Source: Cellulosimicrobium cellulans
Lineage (GTDB): Bacteria; Actinomycetota; Actinomycetes; Actinomycetales; Cellulomonadaceae
NCBI RefSeq assembly: GCF_007679345.1
Contig: NZ_VEGH01000012.1
Span: 62,001 to 126,000, forward strand
Length of the DNA: 64,000 nt
Direction of reading: 5' to 3'
Shown here in pieces: positions 17,060-25,660 of the stretch. Numbering within the stretch: the first letter of the stretch is position 1; every line of letters starts with the position of its first letter. A program made the position numbers and the translations under genes. The notes beneath the pieces were generated by a model that made no database searches, was not told where the DNA came from, and worked only from the letters and a program-made list of their open reading frames with translations.

Positions 17060-20000
17060 GTGACCTTCGCCAACCCGTCCGCCCGACAGCCCCGGGGGCC
17101 ACGCCCGCCCCGGCCACCGAGGGGCGCCCCCGGCCGCCGCCGGCCGAGCCCGCTCGCGATCACCGTCGTGGTGCTCGCCCTGGTCGTGGTGGCCGTGCTG
17201 CTGCTCGCCCAGCTCTGGACCGAGGTCCTGTGGTTCGACCAGCTGGGCTTCTCCCAGGTGCTCTGGACCCAGTGGCTGACCCGCGGGGCGCTGTTCCTCG
17301 CCGGCCTGCTCGTCATGGGCGGCGCGGTGTTCTCCAGCCTCGCGATCGGCTACCGCACCCGGCCGGTGTACGCGCCGTCCAACCAGGAGCAGGCCAGCCT
17401 CGACGCCTACCGCGAGGCCGTCGAGCCGCTGCGCCGCGTCGTGCTCGTCGCCGGGCCCGCCGTGCTCGGGCTGTTCGCGGGCATCGCGGCCTCCCAGCAG
17501 TGGAGCTCCGTCCAGCTCTGGATGAACAGCACGCCGGTCGGACGTGAGGACCCCCAGTGGGGGATGGACCTGTCGTTCTACATGTTCCAGCTGCCGGGCA
17601 TGCGGTTCGTCGTCAGCTTCCTCATGGCCGTGACGGTGCTGGCCGGCATCGCCGCCGTCGCGACGCACTACCTGTACGGCGGGTTCCGGGTCGGCGGCTC
17701 CGCCGGCACCCCGCGGATGACCCGCGCCGCCCGTGTGCACCTGTCCGTGATCGCGGCCGTCCTCATGGTGCTGATCGCGGCCAACTACTTCCTCGACCGC
17801 TACTCGATCCTGACCCAGGAGGGCGACCGGTTCGCCGGCGCCTCGTTCACGGACGTCAACGCGGTCATCCCCTCCAAGAGCATCCTCGCGGGTGTGGCGC
17901 TGCTGGTCGCCGTCATGTTCGTCGTCACCGCCCTGCGCGGCACCTGGCGGCTGCCGGCCATCGGCGTGGGCCTGATGATCGTCAGCGCGATCGCCATCGG
18001 TGGCATCTACCCGGCGGTCGTCCAGCGGTTCCAGGTGAACCCGAACCAGCAGGACGCCGAGGCGCCGTTCATCCAGCGGAACATCGACGCGACGCTCGCG
18101 GCGTACGGCCTCGAGGACGTGGAGACGAGCGACTACAACGCGAACGTCACCGCCGAGCCGGGCGCCCTGCGCGAGGACGCGGAGACGACCGCCTCCATCC
18201 GCCTGCTCGACCCGCAGGTGGTGTCGGACTCGTTCCGCCAGCTCGAGCAGATCCGTGGCTTCTACTCGTTCCCCGACACCCTGTCGGTGGACCGGTACGA
18301 CGTCGCGGACGAGAGCCGCGACACCGTGATCGCGGTCCGCGAGCTCGACCTCGACGGTCTGGACGCCCAGCGCCGCAACTGGACGAACGACGCGACCGTC
18401 TACACCCACGGGTTCGGCGTCGTCGCGGCGTACGGCAACACCACGACGTCGAGCGGGGCCCCCGAGTTCTGGGAGGGCGGCATCCCGTCCACCGGCGAGA
18501 TGGGCGAGTACGAGCCGCGGATCTACTTCGGCCAGAGCTCGCCGAGCTACTCGATCGTCGGCGCCCCCGAGGGCTCCGAGTGGGAGCTCGACTACCCGGA
18601 CGACGAGTCCGGCGGTGCGGTGAACACCTCGTTCCCGACCGACGAGGTCTCCGCCGGCCCGGAGATCGGGACGTTCTGGAACAAGCTGCTCTACTCGATC
18701 AAGTTCGGCTCCGAGCAGATCCTGTTCTCCGACCGCGTGACCGCCGAGTCGCAGATCCTCTACGACCGCGACCCGGTCGACCGCGTCCAGAAGGTCGCGC
18801 CGTACCTCACCCTCGACGGCCGGGTGTACCCCGCGGTCGTCGACGGCCGGGTCAAGTGGATCGTCGACGGCTACACGACGTCGAACCAGTACCCGTACGC
18901 GGCGGCGCAGTCGCTCGAGGACGCCACGGTGGACTCGCTCACCGAGACGTCGACGACGATCGCGGCCCTGCAGCCGGAGAAGGTCAACTACATCCGCAAC
19001 TCGGTCAAGGCGACGGTCGACGCCTACGACGGGACGGTCACCCTGTACGCGTGGGACGACCAGGACCCGGTCCTGCAGGCGTGGAGCAACGTCTTCGACA
19101 CCTCGCTCGAGCCCGTGTCCGCGATCAGCTCCGAGCTGATGAGCCACATCCGGTACCCCGAGGACCTGTTCAAGGTGCAGCGGACCCTGCTCGGCACGTA
19201 CCACGTGACCGACCCGGGCCAGTTCTTCTCGGGCAACGACGCGTGGCGCACCCCGAACGACCCGACGGCCTCGGGCCAGAGCGTCGCGCAGCCGCCGTAC
19301 TACCTGACGCTGGAGATGCCGACGCAGGACGCGGCGACGTTCTCCCTGATGTCGACGTACGTGCCGGCCGGCGGCAACGCCCGTGACGTCCTCACGGGGT
19401 ACATCGCGGTCGACGCGGAGGCCGGGTCGACCGAGGGGGAACCCGCGGAGGGCTACGGCAAGATCCGGCTCCTGGAGCTGCCACGCGACTCCACGGTCCC
19501 GGGCCCGAACCAGATGAACAACAACTTCTCGTCCAACCCGGACGTGTCGAACGAGCTGAACATCCTCGCGCGAGGCGACTCCCAGGTCATCCGCGGCAAC
19601 CTGCTCACGCTCCCCGTCGGCGGCGGCCTGCTCTACGTGCAGCCCGTCTACGTCCAGGCGGCGAGCGGCACGCAGTTCCCGCTCCTGCAGCGCGTGCTGG
19701 TGTCGTTCGGCGACGAGATCGGGTTCGCCAGCACCCTCGACGAGGCGCTGGACCAGGTGTTCGGCGGTGACGACGGCACGTCCGCGGGCGACGCCGGCAA
19801 CGAGATCACGCCGCCGACCACCGGGGACGACACCGGCGGGGACACCGGGGACACCGGTGACGGCGCCGCCACGCCGACGCCCGCGCCCACCGGGGGCACG
19901 GGCGCCGGCGCCGCCGACGCCCAGACCCGGCTGACGCAGGCCATCGACCGGGCCACCCAGGCGTACCAGGACGGGCAGGCCGCGCTGGCCGGCGGCGACT

Positions 20001-20092
20001 TCGCCGCCTACGGCGAGGCGCAGGCCCGGCTCCAGGAGGCCCTGGAGGACGCCGCGGCGGCCGACGCGGAGCTGGGCGGCTCGGGCGGCTGA
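17060..20092 (+). CDS. UPF0182 family large membrane protein
   Basis: 1010 residues. A Pro/Arg-rich cytoplasmic N-terminus is followed by about seven transmembrane helices (~33-52, 77-95, 129-146, 185-203, 232-251, 277-294, 302-321), then a 600-residue extracytoplasmic domain with many conserved Tyr/Asn motifs (e.g. EYEPRIYFGQSSPSYSIVG), an acidic Gly/Asp/Thr linker (~905-955) and a short Ala-rich coiled-coil end. The family (Rv0064-like) is conserved in actinobacteria with no settled function. GTG 17060 is preceded by CTCAAGG. A strong hairpin follows the stop. Confidence 0.92.
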   Translation: MTFANPSARQPRGPRPPRPPRGAPGRRRPSPLAITVVVLALVVVAVLLLAQLWTEVLWFDQLGFSQVLWTQWLTRGALFLAGLLVMGGAVFSSLAIGYRTRPVYAPSNQEQASLDAYREAVEPLRRVVLVAGPAVLGLFAGIAASQQWSSVQLWMNSTPVGREDPQWGMDLSFYMFQLPGMRFVVSFLMAVTVLAGIAAVATHYLYGGFRVGGSAGTPRMTRAARVHLSVIAAVLMVLIAANYFLDRYSILTQEGDRFAGASFTDVNAVIPSKSILAGVALLVAVMFVVTALRGTWRLPAIGVGLMIVSAIAIGGIYPAVVQRFQVNPNQQDAEAPFIQRNIDATLAAYGLEDVETSDYNANVTAEPGALREDAETTASIRLLDPQVVSDSFRQLEQIRGFYSFPDTLSVDRYDVADESRDTVIAVRELDLDGLDAQRRNWTNDATVYTHGFGVVAAYGNTTTSSGAPEFWEGGIPSTGEMGEYEPRIYFGQSSPSYSIVGAPEGSEWELDYPDDESGGAVNTSFPTDEVSAGPEIGTFWNKLLYSIKFGSEQILFSDRVTAESQILYDRDPVDRVQKVAPYLTLDGRVYPAVVDGRVKWIVDGYTTSNQYPYAAAQSLEDATVDSLTETSTTIAALQPEKVNYIRNSVKATVDAYDGTVTLYAWDDQDPVLQAWSNVFDTSLEPVSAISSELMSHIRYPEDLFKVQRTLLGTYHVTDPGQFFSGNDAWRTPNDPTASGQSVAQPPYYLTLEMPTQDAATFSLMSTYVPAGGNARDVLTGYIAVDAEAGSTEGEPAEGYGKIRLLELPRDSTVPGPNQMNNNFSSNPDVSNELNILARGDSQVIRGNLLTLPVGGGLLYVQPVYVQAASGTQFPLLQRVLVSFGDEIGFASTLDEALDQVFGGDDGTSAGDAGNEITPPTTGDDTGGDTGDTGDGAATPTPAPTGGTGAGAADAQTRLTQAIDRATQAYQDGQAALAGGDFAAYGEAQARLQEALEDAAAADAELGGSGG

Positions 20093-20119
20093 GCCCCGGG
20101 CGCCCCGGGCGCGCACCAC

Positions 20120-20155
20120 GGCGGGCCGGTTCCCTCGCGGGGGAGCCGGCCCGCC
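20120..20155 (+). terminator. Terminator hairpin after the UPF0182 gene
   Basis: 15-base arms (20120-20134 and 20141-20155; GGCGGGCCGGTTCCC on the left) pair with a single G-T wobble around a 6-base loop. No T-tract follows. Confidence 0.65.
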
Positions 20156-20216
20156 GCGCGCCCGGCGCGGGGGCGGGCCGGCACGGCGGGTGTGACCGAG
20201 GGCACGGCGGGTGGAT

Positions 20217-20245
20217 TTGGATCGCCCGTCACCCTGGCGTAACGT
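20217..20245 (+). promoter_or_regulatory. Promoter of tRNA-fMet copy 1
   Basis: TTGGAT (20217-20222), 17-bp spacer, TAACGT (20240-20245); the tRNA 5' end is 13 bases after the -10. Near-consensus SigA promoter, stronger than that of the second tRNA copy. Confidence 0.7.
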
Positions 20246-20257
20246 AGTGATCACCGA

Positions 20258-20331
20258 CGCGGGGTGGAGCAGCTCGGTAGCTCGCTGGGCTCATAACCCA
20301 GAGGTCGCAGGTTCAAATCCTGCCCCCGCTA
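20258..20331 (+). tRNA. Initiator tRNA-Met (CAT), copy 1
   Basis: 74 nt without encoded CCA. Initiator marks: the 1-72 pair is a C-T mismatch, and the anticodon stem has three G-C pairs (CTGGG/CCCAG) around anticodon CAT at 20292-20294. D-arm GAGC/GCTC, T-arm GCAGG-TTCAAAT-CCTGC. The second copy at 22158 differs by one base in the T-stem. Confidence 0.97.
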
Positions 20332-20354
20332 CGCAGTGCCGATGCAGATCGGCG

Positions 20355-20388
20355 ACGAAGGCCCGGACCACACGGTCCGGGCCTTCGT
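20355..20388 (+). terminator. Terminator after tRNA-fMet copy 1
   Basis: Perfect 15-bp stem (ACGAAGGCCCGGACC at 20355-20369, complement at 20374-20388) with loop ACAC. The aldo-keto reductase gene ends on the other strand 22 bases later, so it may serve both directions. A near copy follows the second tRNA. Confidence 0.85.
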
Positions 20389-20409
20389 GCTGTGCGGGGC
20401 GAGCGACGC

Positions 20410-21432
20410 CTAGCCGGCTGCGCGCTCGGCGCCCGGACGTCGCCGGAGGGCGGGGTCGGCGACCTCCGGACCGCGGTAGACCATGTCCATCGCGCCGATG
20501 CTCTCGCCGGGCGGCACGATCGCGTCGATCCGGTCGAGGATCTCGTCGGTCAGCACGACGTCGGCGCCGGCGAGCGTGTTCTCGAGCTGCTCCAGGGTCC
20601 GGGGTCCGATGATCGCGGACGTCACCCCCGGGTGCGCGATCGCGAACGCCATCGCGAGGTGCGGCAGCGGGATCCCGACCTCGTCCGACAGCGTGAGCAG
20701 CTGCTCCACCGCGGCCAGGCGCCGCTCGTCGCGGAAGTGGCGCATGCCGGTGCTCGCCCGGAACGTGTCGTTGGCCTGCCCGGCCCGGTACCTGCCGGTC
20801 AGCGCGCCGCCGGCGAGCGGGCTGTACACGAGGGTGCCCATGCCGTAGCGCTGCGCGACGGGGAGGATCTCGCGCTCGATCTCGCGGTCCAGGACCGAGT
20901 AGTTCGGCTGCTCGCTGCGGAACCGCTCGAACCCGCGGCGCTCGGCGGCCCACTGCGCCTCGACGATCTCCGAGCCGCGCATGGACGAGGAGCCGATCGC
21001 CCGGACCTTGCCCTGCCGCACGAGGTCGGTGAGGGCGGAGAGCGTCTCCTCGATGTCCGTGTCGGGGTCGGGGCGGTGCAGCTGGTAGAGGTCGATGTGG
21101 TCGGTGCGCAGGTTCCGCAGCGAGCGCTCCACGGCCTGCACGATCCAGCGCCGCGAGGCGCCCCGGTGGTTCACGTCGTCGTCGACCGGGCCGTGGAACT
21201 TCGTCGCGAGGACGACCTGGTCGCGACGCCCCTGCAGCGCCTCGCCGACGACCTCCTCCGAGTCGCCGTAGCGGTCGGCGGTGTCCACGAAGTTGATCCC
21301 GGCGTCGAGCGCGCGGTGGATGATCCGGACGCCTTCCCGGCGGTCGGGGTTGCCCAGCGAGCCGAGCATCATCGCGCCGAGCGCGTAGGGCGTCACCTTG
21401 ATGCCGGTGCGCCCGAGGGTGCGGTACTGCAT
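20410..21432 (-). CDS. Aldo/keto reductase
   Basis: 340 residues of the AKR TIM-barrel. LGRTGIKVTPYALG at the start, FVDTADRYGDSEE with catalytic Asp and Tyr (~50-56), VVLATKFHGP with catalytic Lys (~76), LYQLHRPDPD (~117) and the C-terminal NADP site AIIGPRTLEQLENTLAG. NADPH-dependent carbonyl reduction; substrate unknown. ATG 21432 follows CGGGAGG. Divergent from the TetR gene, with two palindromic operators between them, so it is almost surely the TetR target. Confidence 0.92.
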   Translation of the reverse strand: MQYRTLGRTGIKVTPYALGAMMLGSLGNPDRREGVRIIHRALDAGINFVDTADRYGDSEEVVGEALQGRRDQVVLATKFHGPVDDDVNHRGASRRWIVQAVERSLRNLRTDHIDLYQLHRPDPDTDIEETLSALTDLVRQGKVRAIGSSSMRGSEIVEAQWAAERRGFERFRSEQPNYSVLDREIEREILPVAQRYGMGTLVYSPLAGGALTGRYRAGQANDTFRASTGMRHFRDERRLAAVEQLLTLSDEVGIPLPHLAMAFAIAHPGVTSAIIGPRTLEQLENTLAGADVVLTDEILDRIDAIVPPGESIGAMDMVYRGPEVADPALRRRPGAERAAG

Positions 21433-21454
21433 GCGTGCCTCCCGTATGCTGGTG

Positions 21455-21471
21455 GCGGAACACCGTTCCGC
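21455..21471. promoter_or_regulatory. TetR operator O1 (AKR side)
   Basis: Perfect inverted repeat GCGGAAC-ACC-GTTCCGC. Shares the core GGAAC-N3-GTTCC with O2 35 bp away (centre to centre). Located just upstream of the aldo-keto reductase start. Confidence 0.8.
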
Positions 21472-21489
21472 TTCGATGTCGTCGACCAT

Positions 21490-21506
21490 ACGGAACGCTG
21501 TTCCGT
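21490..21506. promoter_or_regulatory. TetR operator O2 (TetR side)
   Basis: Perfect inverted repeat ACGGAAC-GCT-GTTCCGT, 19 bases before the TetR start codon. Together with O1 this predicts control of both divergent genes. Confidence 0.8.
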
Positions 21507-21525
21507 TTGTCTAGTGAGGTGAGCC

Positions 21526-22095
21526 ATGACCTCGTCCGCCAGCTCCCGGCCCCTGCGCGCCGACGCCCGGCAGAACGCCGACGCCCTGCTCGTCGCCGCC
21601 CGGGCCGTGTTCGAGCGCTCGGGGGTCGACGCACCGGCGCGGGAGGTGGCCGCCGAGGCCGGGGTCGGCGTCGGCACCCTCTACCGGCACTACCCCACGC
21701 GGGCGGACCTCGTGACCGCGGTCTTCACCACGGAGATCGACGCGACCGCCGCGGCCGCCGAGGAGCTGCGGCGCCGGTACCCGCCCGGCGAGGCGCTGGA
21801 CCAGTGGATCGCGCGGTTCACGCAGTTCGTCGCGACCAAGCAGGGGCTCGCGGCGGCCCTCCGCTCCGGGGACCCGGCGTTCGACGCGCTGCCCGCCTAC
21901 CTGGAGGCGACCCTCGGGCCGGCCCTGCGCTCCCTCCTCGAGGCCGCCGTGGCCAGCGGCGAGGTCCGGCCCGACGTCGACGCGCTCGACCTCCTCCAGG
22001 CGATCGGCGACCTGAGCCACCGCGCGCCGTCGGCGGACGGCTCGCCGAACCCGATGGTGCGCCTGCTCGTCGACGGCCTGCGGGTGCGGGGTTAG
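21526..22095 (+). CDS. TetR/AcrR family repressor
   Basis: 189 residues. N-terminal HTH (~10-60) with VAAEAGVGVGTLYRHYPTR, the TetR recognition helix region; the C-terminal ligand domain ends in a TetR_C-like segment (LLQAIGDLSHRAP). ATG 21526 follows GAGGTGA. The intergenic region carries two GGAAC-N3-GTTCC palindromes, so it likely represses itself and the divergent aldo-keto reductase. Inducer unknown, perhaps a carbonyl compound handled by the reductase. Confidence 0.92.
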   Translation: MTSSASSRPLRADARQNADALLVAARAVFERSGVDAPAREVAAEAGVGVGTLYRHYPTRADLVTAVFTTEIDATAAAAEELRRRYPPGEALDQWIARFTQFVATKQGLAAALRSGDPAFDALPAYLEATLGPALRSLLEAAVASGEVRPDVDALDLLQAIGDLSHRAPSADGSPNPMVRLLVDGLRVRG

Positions 22096-22157
22096 CGGGG
22101 GTGTGCCCCGAGCCGACTAGGTCCCGGCGCCCGGGTCGCGTAGGGTGGGGGCACCGA

Positions 22158-22231
22158 CGCGGGGTGGAGCAGCTCGGTAGCTCGCTGGGCTCATAACCCA
22201 GAGGTCGCAGGTTCAAATCCTGTCCCCGCTA
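22158..22231 (+). tRNA. Initiator tRNA-Met (CAT), copy 2
   Basis: Identical to the copy at 20258 except for C to T near the 3' end of the T-stem, giving a G-U pair instead of G-C. Same initiator marks. The -10 candidate TAGGGT (22141-22146) has no good -35, so it may be expressed less than copy 1. Confidence 0.97.
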
Positions 22232-22238
22232 CGCAGAT

Positions 22239-22274
22239 GACGAAGGCCCGGACCGGCTGGTCCGGGCCTTCGTC
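22239..22274. terminator. Terminator between tRNA-fMet copy 2 and gap
   Basis: Perfect 16-bp stem (GACGAAGGCCCGGACC, 22239-22254; complement 22259-22274) with loop GGCT; the stem matches that after tRNA copy 1. It also lies 12 bases past the gap stop on the opposite strand, so it probably acts both ways. Confidence 0.85.
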
Positions 22275-22285
22275 GTCCCCGTGGC

Positions 22286-23287
22286 TCAGTCCTGCGACCG
22301 CCCGATCAGCTCGAGCGTGTCGACCACGCGGTTCGAGAACCCCCACTCGTTGTCGTACCAGGCGACGACCTTCACGTGCTTCCCCTCGACCCGCGTCAGG
22401 TGCGAGTCGAACACCGACGACGCCGGGTTCCCGACGATGTCGGACGAGACCAGGAAGTCCTCCGAGTACTCCAGCACCCCGGCGAGCGGACCCGCGGCCG
22501 CGGCACGGTACGCGGCCAGCACGTCCTCGCGGGTGACGTCCCGGGCGACGGTCGCGTTGAGCTCGACGATCGAGCCCACCGGGACCGGCACGCGGATCGA
22601 GTCGCCGGACAGCCGGCCGTCGAGCTGCGGCAGCACCAGGCCGATCGCCTTGGCGGCGCCCGTCGTCGTCGGGGTGATGTTGACGGCGGCCGCCCGCGCG
22701 CGGCGGGGGTCGCGGTGGGGCCCGTCCTGCAGGTTCTGCTCCTGCGTGTAGGCGTGCACCGTGGTCATGAACGCGTGCTCGATCCCGGCGAGGTCGTCGA
22801 GCACCAGGGCCAGCGGCGCGAGGGCGTTCGTCGTGCACGAGGCGTTGGAGATGACGGTGTGCACGGCCGGGTCGTAGGCGTCGGTGTTCACGCCGTAGGC
22901 GATGGTGACGTCCGCGCCGTCGGACGGCGCCCCGACCAGCACGGCGCGCGCCCCGGCGTCGAGGTGGCCGCGGGCGGCGGCGCTCGCGAACCGACCGGTC
23001 GACTCGAGCACGACGTCGACCCCGAGCTCCGCCCACGGGAGCCGGGCGGGCTCGCGCTCGGCGAGGACGGCGATGCGGCGGCCGTCGACCACGAGGTGGT
23101 CGCCGTCCACGGACACGGGCCGCCCGAGCCGCCCGGCCGTCGAGTCGAAGGCCAGCAGCCGGGCCAGGGCGGCCGGCTCGGTGAGGTCGTTGACGGCCAC
23201 GACCTCCAGGTCGCTACCGCGCTCGAGGATCGCGCGCAGGACGTTGCGGCCGATGCGTCCGAAGCCGTTGATGGCGACGCGGGTCAT
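22286..23287 (-). CDS. gap: Glyceraldehyde-3-phosphate dehydrogenase, type I
   Basis: 333 residues. NAD-binding INGFGRIGRN at the N-terminus with VVAVNDL (Asp favouring NAD+), catalytic Cys in SNASCTTN (~150), catalytic His in TTVHAYTQ (~177) and WYDNEWGFSNR near the end. It converts glyceraldehyde-3-phosphate to 1,3-bisphosphoglycerate. It stands alone, without pgk or tpi beside it, so it may be a second, non-operonic GAPDH. ATG 23287 follows GGAGGTACCC. Confidence 0.93.
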   Translation of the reverse strand: MTRVAINGFGRIGRNVLRAILERGSDLEVVAVNDLTEPAALARLLAFDSTAGRLGRPVSVDGDHLVVDGRRIAVLAEREPARLPWAELGVDVVLESTGRFASAAARGHLDAGARAVLVGAPSDGADVTIAYGVNTDAYDPAVHTVISNASCTTNALAPLALVLDDLAGIEHAFMTTVHAYTQEQNLQDGPHRDPRRARAAAVNITPTTTGAAKAIGLVLPQLDGRLSGDSIRVPVPVGSIVELNATVARDVTREDVLAAYRAAAAGPLAGVLEYSEDFLVSSDIVGNPASSVFDSHLTRVEGKHVKVVAWYDNEWGFSNRVVDTLELIGRSQD

Positions 23288-23449
23288 GGGTACCTCCGGT
23301 GGGTCTGTGCGTTCGGGACGCCTCCAGCCTCGGCGGGACGGCGCTCCCCGGACAGCGGCGCGCGCGCCATGGTCCGCACGGATCTCGCCAGCGTCGGCAC
23401 CCGTCGTCTGGCGCCTGGCGGGACGGCGGAGGTTCGGCGGCGCGGCGGG

Positions 23450-24406
23450 CTACTCGCCCCGCGCGAACGTGCGCCGGTACTCGCTCGGCGTCGTGCCGAG
23501 CACGCGCTGGAAGTGCCGCCGCAGGTTCGCCCCCGTCCCCAGACCGACGTCCACCGCGATCTGCTCGACCGACCGCTGCGAGCGCTCCAGCAGCTCGCGT
23601 GCCACGTCCACCCGGGCCCGCAGCACCCACTCCATCGGCGTGTACCCCGAGTCCTGCACGAACCGGCGGGAGAACGTGCGCGGCGACACTGCGGCGTGCC
23701 GGGCGAGCGCCTCCAGGGTCAGCGGTTCGTCGAGCCGGTGCAGCGCCCACTCCCGGGTCGCGGCGAACCGCTCACCGAGCGGCTCCGGGACGCTGCGCGG
23801 CACGTACTGCGCCTGGCCGCCGGAGCGGTACGGCGCGGCGACGAGGCGGCGCGCGGCGTGGTTCGAGGGCGCGACGCCGAGGTCGCGCCGGATGAGGTGC
23901 AGGCACAGGTCGATCCCCGACGCCGCACCCGCGGAGGTGAGGACCTGGCCCTCGTCGACGAACAGCACGTTCTCGTCGACGGTGACGCGCGGGTAGCGGT
24001 TCGCGAAGGCGCGGGTGTAGTGCCAGTGCGTGGTGGCGCGGCGCCCGTCGAGCAGGCCGGTGGCGGCGAGGGCGAACGCACCGGTGGAGATCGCGGCCAG
24101 GTCGGCGCCGCGGTGGTGGGCGGCCACGAGCGCGGCGACGACGGCGGGCGGCGGGTCCTCCCGGTCGGGGTGCCGGTACCCCGGGATGAACACGACGTCG
24201 GCCCACGCCAGCGCGTCGAGCCCGTCGGCGACGTGGTACGACAACCCGTCGCCGCCGCGGACCAGGCCGGGCGCGGGACCGCAGACGCGGACCTCGTACG
24301 GCATGCTCGGCCGGTTGGTGAACACCTGCGCGGGGATGCCGACGTCCAGCGGCTTGGCGCCCTCGAGCACGAGCACGGCGACGCGGCGGAGGCGGGTGGC
24401 GGCCAC
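23450..24406 (-). CDS. GlxA-type AraC-family regulator (DJ-1/PfpI + AraC HTH)
   Basis: 318 residues. The N-terminal DJ-1/PfpI-like domain (~8-180) has AAISTGAFALAATGLLDGRRATTHWHY, where the nucleophile Cys usual for active PfpI members is Ser, so it should be a sensor, not an enzyme. The C-terminal AraC domain (~215-315) has two HTH units and ends GTTPSEYRRTF. Start GTG 24406 has TACGCT 6 bases upstream (leaderless pattern). Targets unknown; the epoxide hydrolase-like gene just upstream is a candidate. Confidence 0.88.
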   Translation of the reverse strand: MAATRLRRVAVLVLEGAKPLDVGIPAQVFTNRPSMPYEVRVCGPAPGLVRGGDGLSYHVADGLDALAWADVVFIPGYRHPDREDPPPAVVAALVAAHHRGADLAAISTGAFALAATGLLDGRRATTHWHYTRAFANRYPRVTVDENVLFVDEGQVLTSAGAASGIDLCLHLIRRDLGVAPSNHAARRLVAAPYRSGGQAQYVPRSVPEPLGERFAATREWALHRLDEPLTLEALARHAAVSPRTFSRRFVQDSGYTPMEWVLRARVDVARELLERSQRSVEQIAVDVGLGTGANLRRHFQRVLGTTPSEYRRTFARGE

Positions 24407-24412
24407 GGCGCC

Positions 24413-24418
24413 AGCGTA
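24413..24418 (-). promoter_or_regulatory. -10-like TACGCT for the GlxA-type regulator
   Basis: Minus-strand TACGCT, six bases, then GTG 24406. No Shine-Dalgarno. It lies between two minus-strand genes only 36 bases apart, so the regulator may have its own start site. Confidence 0.45.
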
Positions 24419-24442
24419 GGGCGCGTCCGGGCCGGCCCGTCC

Positions 24443-25537
24443 TCAGTCCCGCCGACGGAGCTCGAGCGCGCGACGCACTCCCCAGACGTAGTCGGCCGGC
24501 CGCTCCCAGGCGGCGAAGTGCCCGCCGTGGGCGTGCTCGCGCCAGTCCGCGACCGCGAAGAACCGCTCCGCGAACCGCCGGGGGGCGTTGACGAGGTCGT
24601 GCGCGAACACGGTGAACACGGTGGGTGCCTGAATGCGCGGCCAGTCCTTGGCGCCGCCGGCGGCGTACGGGGCGAACGACGTCCCGATCGAGCCGGTGAA
24701 CCAGTACGCGCTGACCCAGGTCAGCGCCTCGTCCGGCGTGAACGCCCGCGCCAGGTCGCCGTCCGAGTCGGTCCAGGCGACCAGCTTCTCGACGATCCAC
24801 GCCGCCAGTCCCGCGGGGGAGTCGCCGAGCCCCGCCGTGAGGGTGCCGGGCCGGGTGGCCTGCTCGTGCATGTAGCCGCCCTGCTCCGCCTGCCACCGGT
24901 GCCCGTAGGCCACGTACGCCCGCTCCTCCTCGCTCAGGTCCTCGGGCAGGTCGACCAGGAAGTGGTACTGGGAGACGTCGGTGAGGTGCAGCGCGGTCAC
25001 CGCCTCGGGGTGACGGGCGGCGAGCGCCTCGGCGACGTCGCACCCGACGTCGCCCGCCGACACCACGTAGCGGTCGAACCGGAGCTCGCGCAGCGCCCCC
25101 GCGACGGCGTCGGCCATCGCGACCGCGGAGAGCCCGCCGCCGTCGACCGGCGCTGCGAACGGGAACCCGGGCAGCGCCGGGACGACCACGGTCACGTCCG
25201 CCAGCTCGGGCAGCACCCGCTCGAACCGGAGCACCGAGTCCGGCCAGCCGTGCAGGAGGACCACGACCGGGGCGTCGGGCGAACCGCGGCGGACGATCGC
25301 GCGCACCGGGACCGTCGCCTCATCAGTCTCGTACCAGGGCTGGGCGGCGATGCGGTCCTCCTGGGCGCGCCAGTCGAACCCGGTGCGCCAGTGCGCGAGG
25401 AGGTCGGCCAGCACGTCGGGGTCGACCCCGAGCGGCCGGCCCAGGGCGGGCGTCCGGACGGTGCGGGTCCGGGCCAGCCGGTCGGTCAGGTCGTCGAGCG
25501 CGTCCGGGGTGACCCGGACGAAGGCGTGCTCGCGCAT
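24443..25537 (-). CDS. Epoxide hydrolase-like alpha/beta-hydrolase (EHN domain)
   Basis: 364 residues. An epoxide hydrolase N-terminal (EHN) domain (~1-105) precedes an alpha/beta-hydrolase core: oxyanion HGWPDSVLRFERVLP (~96), nucleophile Asp in SAGDVGCDVAEAL (~158, the usual GGDWG being altered), and catalytic His in AHGGHFAAWERP (~340). The family opens epoxides to diols in the cytosol; substrate unknown. ATG 25537 follows CGAGGGGAC. Confidence 0.85.
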   Translation of the reverse strand: MREHAFVRVTPDALDDLTDRLARTRTVRTPALGRPLGVDPDVLADLLAHWRTGFDWRAQEDRIAAQPWYETDEATVPVRAIVRRGSPDAPVVVLLHGWPDSVLRFERVLPELADVTVVVPALPGFPFAAPVDGGGLSAVAMADAVAGALRELRFDRYVVSAGDVGCDVAEALAARHPEAVTALHLTDVSQYHFLVDLPEDLSEEERAYVAYGHRWQAEQGGYMHEQATRPGTLTAGLGDSPAGLAAWIVEKLVAWTDSDGDLARAFTPDEALTWVSAYWFTGSIGTSFAPYAAGGAKDWPRIQAPTVFTVFAHDLVNAPRRFAERFFAVADWREHAHGGHFAAWERPADYVWGVRRALELRRRD

Positions 25538-25660
25538 GCGTGTCCCCTCGTCGGTCGTGGTGCCGTCCAGCGTGCGGTCGCCACCCAACCTGGCACCAGG
25601 GTCCGACACGGCGCCGTCCTCCGCGCCGGGCGGCGGGCCTCGCCCGCCGCCCGGGTCCGC

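Noticed and set aside
20255..20335. Open frames on the minus strand ending in GFEPATSGL (also at 22155-22235)
   Set aside because: They are the reverse complement of the two tRNA-fMet genes; this peptide is a well-known annotation artefact.
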